Assembly: GCA_030605675.1 (NCBI GenBank) | Contig: JAUWHV010000105.1 | Location: 1 to 9,362 of the forward strand | Source: Deltaproteobacteria bacterium | GTDB lineage: Bacteria; Desulfobacterota; Dissulfuribacteria; Dissulfuribacterales; UBA3076 | Length of the DNA stretch: 9,362 nucleotides | Direction of reading: 5' to 3' | Shown here: piece after piece, positions 6,067 through 9,362 of the stretch | How the letters are laid out: every line of letters begins with the position of its first letter | How positions within the stretch are numbered: the stretch's first letter is position 1 | Position numbers and translations under genes: made by a program | Notes under the pieces: model-generated | The model's database searches: none | What the model saw: only the letters and a program-made list of their open reading frames with translations | Told to the model about the DNA's origin: nothing

Positions 6067-7656
6067 ATGAAATGGACAGAAGAGGCAAAGAAGGCCTTTG
6101 AGGCAGTACCGCCTTTTGTGAGACCTATGGCCAAAAAGGGAGTAGAGGCCTATGCCCGGTCCCTGGGGCGGAAGATCATCACCCCTGAGCTTCTTGCAGA
6201 CGCCAAAAGGAATCTCATGGGAAGACATGGGATGAAATCAACGGATTCCCCGGTCAACAAGGAAGAACCGGACAGGAAGGCTTCGGTCCTTACGACTCAA
6301 TATCCAAACAGATTCTTTGCCAGAGAAGGGGTGGACCCACTGAAATACGCCTTTGATCGCAAGATCGCAGTTCATGCAGGGGCCGGAGGACAACCGCTTC
6401 CTGCTGAAGAGGCCTTGCCTACCTGGCAGGCACTTTGTATCAGGCCTGACAGTTCGCCTCGAAGGACAGTCTATATCCACATCCCCTTCTGCCAAAGCCG
6501 GTGTCTCTATTGCGGCTTCTTCATGCATACCCTGCGCCAGGGCGACAGCACCCGTTACACTGATGCCCTCCTCAAGGAGATAGAACAGGTCTCGGGACTT
6601 CCGGCCGTGATCAGCCACCCCATACATGCAGTCTACCTGGGAGGCGGGACACCTACGGCATTGGATGCAGAAGATCTCAAACGGCTGATCGAGGCTGTTT
6701 GCCGCCTGTTCCCCCTGGCCGATGACTGCGAAATCACTGTGGAAGGCAGGGTGGCCAACTTCGGGCAGGACAAGATGCAGGCCTGCGTGGCCGGAGGTGC
6801 AAACCGTTTTTCCATCGGTGTCCAGAGCTTTAATACCAAAGTCCGGCAGGACGTTGGACGTATAGCGGACAGGGCAGAGGTCCTGAAAATGCTCACCACC
6901 TTGACTGACCTGGACAATGGGGCTGTAATTATTGACCTCATCTACGGGCTTCCAGGCCAGACCATGGCTGTCTGGGAAGATGACTTGAGAACCCTGATTG
7001 AAGAGACAAGGCTGGACGGCGCCGATCTCTATCAGTTGAGTGTCTTTAAGGGCAGCCTTTTGACCCGGGCTGTAAATCAGGGTAAGCTCCTGTCCCCTGC
7101 GGACATCCCTACCCAGGCCGAGATGTTTTTAAAGGGACGGGAGATGATGACCACGGCTTGTTTCAGACGCCTCTCCATGTCCCATTGGGGCCGCACTCCC
7201 AGGGAGCGCAACCGTTACAACACCTTTATCCGCTACGGGGCCACCTGCATCCCCCTGGGCTGTGGTGCAGGAGGACGTCTTCACGGCCACTATTTCTTCC
7301 AGGAGGGGAATCTGAAGACCTACTACAAGCGTGTCAACGCAGGGGAAAAACCAGTGGCCACGGCCATTCTCCTGCCTGTTCACTCCCCTCTTTTTAGAAA
7401 CCTTGTTGGACAGATGGAAAGTGGCAAAGTGAATCTCGCTGCTCTTGGGAAAAAGCACGGTTTTGACTTAGAGTCAGTCTTTTCCCGGCTCCTTAAGCAA
7501 TGGGAGCATGCGGGCCTGATACGGCGTCCGGGGGACGGGTGGATTGAGCTCACAGTGGCAGGGGAGTTCTGGAACGTCAACCTGGCCCAGGCCCTTATTG
7601 ACTACTTCCAGCACTATCAACAGGAAGATGCCCGGCCTGGTTCCATGGCACTTTAA
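6067..7656 (+). CDS. hutW: PCP_red-like domain fused to HutW/ChuW-like radical SAM protein
   Basis: This 529-residue protein begins with a domain of about 50 residues (2-51) resembling PCP_red (PF08369), best known from the C terminus of the protochlorophyllide reductase subunit BchB. It shows W-EEA, a VPPFVRP motif, E-YAR and ITPELL. The radical SAM core has a CX3CX2C cluster at Cys142, Cys146 and Cys149 in HIPFCQSRCLYCGFF, GGGTPT at 192-197, EGR at 226-228, RFSIGVQSF at 247-255 and DLIYGLPGQT at 290-299. RTPRERNRYN at 376-385 and GCGAGG at 398-403 fit the HutW/ChuW heme-utilisation branch better than HemN or HemW. ChuW opens heme anaerobically to a linear tetrapyrrole. E. coli ChuW is about 90 residues shorter, consistent with the extra domain here. 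The ATG at 6067 is preferred over 6040 because the domain starts there. A flavodoxin gene follows after 33 bp; no heme transporter is in the window. The substrate is inferred. Confidence 0.85.
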   Translation: MKWTEEAKKAFEAVPPFVRPMAKKGVEAYARSLGRKIITPELLADAKRNLMGRHGMKSTDSPVNKEEPDRKASVLTTQYPNRFFAREGVDPLKYAFDRKIAVHAGAGGQPLPAEEALPTWQALCIRPDSSPRRTVYIHIPFCQSRCLYCGFFMHTLRQGDSTRYTDALLKEIEQVSGLPAVISHPIHAVYLGGGTPTALDAEDLKRLIEAVCRLFPLADDCEITVEGRVANFGQDKMQACVAGGANRFSIGVQSFNTKVRQDVGRIADRAEVLKMLTTLTDLDNGAVIIDLIYGLPGQTMAVWEDDLRTLIEETRLDGADLYQLSVFKGSLLTRAVNQGKLLSPADIPTQAEMFLKGREMMTTACFRRLSMSHWGRTPRERNRYNTFIRYGATCIPLGCGAGGRLHGHYFFQEGNLKTYYKRVNAGEKPVATAILLPVHSPLFRNLVGQMESGKVNLAALGKKHGFDLESVFSRLLKQWEHAGLIRRPGDGWIELTVAGEFWNVNLAQALIDYFQHYQQEDARPGSMAL

Positions 7657-7689
7657 ATCCTGCAAGTCTTATCATATCGGAGGACAATC

Positions 7690-8220
7690 ATGAAAACTCT
7701 AATCGTATGTGCGAGCAAGTACGGTTCCACCCTTGAAATCGGAAAGTGGCTGGCCGAAAGACTGGGCGGCGGTTGCCTTGTGGATAAGGCTGAATCCATG
7801 CCGGACCCGGCAGATGCAGATATTGTCATCCTGGGTTCCGGTATCTACAACCACCATGTATTGCCCTCAGTGCAGGAATATGTGAATTGCTTTAAAGATG
7901 CGCTGAAAGGCAAAAAGACCGTGGTCTTTGGAGTCGCCATGGACACAACAGGGGTCTTTGTACAAGGAAAGGTCCACGGTGGCTGGAACTATATCCTTCC
8001 GTTGATTAAGAGCCTGCCAAAACCCCCGATCCATGCCGGACTCCTGGGCGGGGAGATAAACCCGGACAAGCTGGATGCCGGGGATACAGAAGGACTTAAG
8101 CGGTTCTACAAAATGCTTTACGGCCGGGAGACTCCCATACCCTATAAGACATGGATGGACAAGAAAAAGGTCTGGGCCTTTGCGGAAAAGATACTGGAGC
8201 GTCTTGAAAGGCCGTTTTAA
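7690..8220 (+). CDS. Flavodoxin / HemG-like flavoprotein
   Basis: This 176-residue protein has a flavodoxin fold. The FMN phosphate loop SKYGSTLEIG is at 9-18, followed by DIVILGSGIYNHH at 44-56 and TVVFGVAMDTTG at 77-88. The C-terminal YKTWMDKKKVWAFAEKI at 152-168 resembles the tail of HemG-type proteins (about 180 residues). GGAGGA at 7679-7684 is a good ribosome binding site, 5 bp before the ATG. The gene sits 33 bp after the radical SAM gene in the same direction, so it is probably co-transcribed and could reduce the [4Fe-4S] cluster of that enzyme; ChuW-type enzymes are known to use a flavodoxin system. A HemG-like protoporphyrinogen oxidase role is the alternative. It ends 6 bp from the convergent kdsB stop codon, with no clear terminator between them. 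Confidence 0.88.
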   Translation: MKTLIVCASKYGSTLEIGKWLAERLGGGCLVDKAESMPDPADADIVILGSGIYNHHVLPSVQEYVNCFKDALKGKKTVVFGVAMDTTGVFVQGKVHGGWNYILPLIKSLPKPPIHAGLLGGEINPDKLDAGDTEGLKRFYKMLYGRETPIPYKTWMDKKKVWAFAEKILERLERPF

Positions 8221-8226
8221 TGCCCC

Positions 8227-9030
8227 TCACTGCCCGGCAAGGGCTGAACAAACCGCATCCAGATCCTCCGGTGTATCTACTTCCAGCGGGGCCTCTTCCA
8301 CCCTCACTACTCCGATCGAATAGCCATTTTCAAGGGCCCTGAGCTGTTCCAGTCGTTCTATCTGTTCGAGTTTCCCCGGAGGGAGGGTAACAAAGGTCTG
8401 GAGAAAATTCTGCCTGTAGGCATATAGACCCAGGTGCCTGAGATAATATTGGCCTGATTCTTTGGGAAGGTCTCCAACTGTATCAGCATCTCTATAGTAT
8501 GGAATCATGGCCCTGGAAAAGTAGAGGGCCTTCCGGTTATTGTCCACAACCACCTTAACCCGGTTGGGATTCAGGGCCTCCCGGGCCTCAAGAGGACATG
8601 CAGGAGTTGTCATGGCAAAATCAGGAACCTCAAGGAGCAATTTTATAATTTCAACTACTGGCTGCGAATCAAGCAGGGGCTGGTCTCCCTGGATATTAAC
8701 CACGACATCATTGTCTGAAAGTTCAAGAAGCCTTGCCACCTCTGCAATCCGGTCCGTCCCTGAAGGATGGCCGGGGTCTGTCATAAAAACCGTTCCACCG
8801 GCTGCTTCCACGCACTCTGCAATCCTCGAATCATCAGTCGCCACTACTACCCGGTCAATGCCGGGGACCTTCAGTGCCCTCTGGTACACATGGAGAATCA
8901 TGGGACTGCCATGAATCTTTGCAAGGGGTTTCCCCGGGAATCTGGATGAACCAAAACGTGCAGGGATTATGGCAAACACTTTAATTTGGTGATTTGGTGA
9001 TTTGGTGATTTGGTGATTGGGAAAATTCAT
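8227..9030 (-). CDS. kdsB: 3-deoxy-manno-octulosonate cytidylyltransferase (CMP-Kdo synthetase)
   Basis: This enzyme activates Kdo with CTP to CMP-Kdo for lipopolysaccharide inner-core assembly in the cytoplasm. From the ATG at 9030 (267 residues) the nucleotide-binding motif AIIPARFGSSRFPGKPL is at 20-36. VVVATDDSRI follows at 61-70, GTDRIAE at 91-97, VNIQGDQPLL at 111-120 (many homologues have QGDEP), YLRHLGLYAYR at 196-206 and PLEVDTPEDLDAV at 248-260. The family normally starts only about five residues before IIPAR; here 15-18 extra residues come from an 8-bp repeat read in frame. Start choices are ATG 9030 (AGGA 10 bp upstream), ATG 9048 (GGGAG 10 bp upstream) or a GTG at 8979 with no ribosome binding site. 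It is convergent with the flavodoxin gene, and no other lipopolysaccharide gene is in the window. Confidence 0.93.
   Translation of the reverse strand: MNFPNHQITKSPNHQIKVFAIIPARFGSSRFPGKPLAKIHGSPMILHVYQRALKVPGIDRVVVATDDSRIAECVEAAGGTVFMTDPGHPSGTDRIAEVARLLELSDNDVVVNIQGDQPLLDSQPVVEIIKLLLEVPDFAMTTPACPLEAREALNPNRVKVVVDNNRKALYFSRAMIPYYRDADTVGDLPKESGQYYLRHLGLYAYRQNFLQTFVTLPPGKLEQIERLEQLRALENGYSIGVVRVEEAPLEVDTPEDLDAVCSALAGQ
8985..9020. repeat. Octamer tandem repeat inside the 5' end of kdsB
   Basis: Four perfect copies of TTTGGTGA run from 8985 to 9016, followed by a partial unit. On the minus strand they are translated in frame into residues 4-16 of the KdsB reading frame, such as NHQITKSPNHQI, which has no counterpart in the family. 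Since 8 is not a multiple of 3, gain or loss of one unit would shift the frame relative to the ATGs at 9030 and 9048. The repeat ends exactly at codon ATT (8985-8983), next to the point where the family start codon would be expected. Confidence 0.92.
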
Positions 9031-9070
9031 ATGATTTGATTCCTGCATAGTAATCAATCTCCCGGCACCC

Positions 9071-9360
9071 CCCACAGAAGCGCTAACTTAATGGGCCAGC
9101 TCATTTCACGGACAAATCGAATATCGAATATCGAACAAGGAATTTTGAATCATGAAGTTTTTTTGCCCCTTAGTTTGGCAGAGGTTTTCCTATATGGATT
9201 ATTCTAACTGCAAAATCTATCAAAAGATCCTAAATATAAAAATTTTTACCTTCCTTCGACATTCTGCGGTTCCTTGTTCGATATTCGATATTCGTTGTTC
9301 CAAATATTTTAAAAATCATTCCCAAGACCCAAAAACTATACCAAAACCACCCACAGAAGC
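9071..9360. repeat. 11-bp direct repeats flanking the terminal element
   Basis: CCCACAGAAGC occurs at 9071-9081 and again at 9350-9360, bracketing 268 bp that include the inverted-repeat element at 9118-9294. This could be a target-site duplication, but neither copy abuts the inverted arms, and an 11-bp match between two stretches of this length has a non-trivial chance probability. Confidence 0.4.
9118..9294. repeat. 177-bp element with 25-bp perfect inverted ends
   Basis: Positions 9118-9142 and 9270-9294 are perfect reverse complements over 25 bp. Each arm is a GAA-phased heptamer array: on the plus strand GAA occurs at 9119, 9126, 9133, 9140, 9147 and 9154, exactly 7 bp apart, with GAATATC as the clearest unit. 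The 127-bp interior is A+T rich and has no recognisable transposase. The element lies upstream of kdsB, in a 287-bp stretch (9076-9362) that otherwise holds only a doubtful open frame. Its size and design resemble the element at 3925-4096. Confidence 0.8.
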
Positions 9361-9362
9361 CG
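9152..9362 (+). CDS. Doubtful open frame running off the window end
   Basis: An ATG at 9152 has AAGGA 10 bp upstream and opens a frame of 70 codons with no stop before the window ends. The peptide begins MKFFCPLVWQRFSYMDYSN and is rich in aromatic and basic residues. Its middle crosses the right arm of the inverted repeat and reads CSIFDIRCS, the kind of peptide expected from a 7-bp array translated in this frame. I recognise no domain. It may be a chance frame carried by the repeat element or the beginning of a small hypothetical protein; the first is more likely. Confidence 0.2.
   Translation, partial: MKFFCPLVWQRFSYMDYSNCKIYQKILNIKIFTFLRHSAVPCSIFDIRCSKYFKNHSQDPKTIPKPPTEA

Noticed and set aside
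5907..6228. Two minus-strand open frames with peptides such as SMFDV and MLDVRC
   Set aside because: These are translations of the heptamer array at 6003-6058, continued antisense into the protease and radical SAM genes; not real genes.
6067..7656. Coproporphyrinogen III dehydrogenase (HemN) or HemW
   Set aside because: It has the shared radical SAM core, but the RERNRYN and GCGAGG segments and the EGR motif fit HutW/ChuW better, and HemN/HemW lack the N-terminal PCP_red-like domain.
8205..8260. Bidirectional terminator between the flavodoxin gene and kdsB
   Set aside because: Only a 4-bp GCCC/GGGC stem inside the kdsB end is visible, without T tracts on either strand.

Overview
The window looks like chromosomal DNA from a Gram-negative, probably anaerobic bacterium. 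The Gram-negative call rests on kdsB (CMP-Kdo synthesis for lipopolysaccharide) and on several exported or inner-membrane proteins. The gene mix is a hybrid histidine kinase paired with an ABC-type binding protein, a HutW/ChuW-like radical SAM protein with a flavodoxin, and intergenic DNA full of short tandem repeats. It suggests a Desulfobacterota-type (former deltaproteobacterial) genome, but no marker gene settles this. Base composition is intermediate, and the intergenic regions are much richer in A+T than the genes.

Layout. Positions 1-142 hold a heptamer repeat array and the tail of the kinase transcript. On the minus strand, a secreted ABC_sub_bind-type substrate-binding protein (3828-2749) is followed 14 bp later by a large membrane hybrid histidine kinase (2734-143); together they read as a two-gene sensory operon. 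A gene-free stretch (3829-4387) carries a nested inverted-repeat element and a second degenerate array. On the plus strand come a YbjQ-family protein, a membrane-anchored YbjQ-like protein and an M48 metalloprotease (4388-5994), tightly packed as one operon. After a further heptamer array come a HutW/ChuW-like radical SAM protein with an extra N-terminal PCP_red-like domain (6067-7656) and a flavodoxin (7690-8220). kdsB lies convergently on the minus strand (9030-8227); its 5' end has been taken over by an 8-bp tandem repeat. The last 290 bp hold another inverted-repeat element and a doubtful open frame.

How the parts may work together. The binding protein and kinase probably form a periplasmic ligand-sensing module. 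The two YbjQ proteins and the protease look like an envelope or membrane quality-control cassette of unknown substrate. The radical SAM protein and flavodoxin make a plausible enzyme and electron-donor pair acting on a tetrapyrrole.

The most unusual signal is not a gene. It is a family of short tandem arrays found in nearly every intergenic gap. In most of them a GAA (or CAA) recurs every 7 nt while the other four bases differ from locus to locus, and several are arranged as facing arms. One array reaches the ribosome binding site of the radical SAM gene, and a related 8-bp array overlaps the expected start codon of kdsB.
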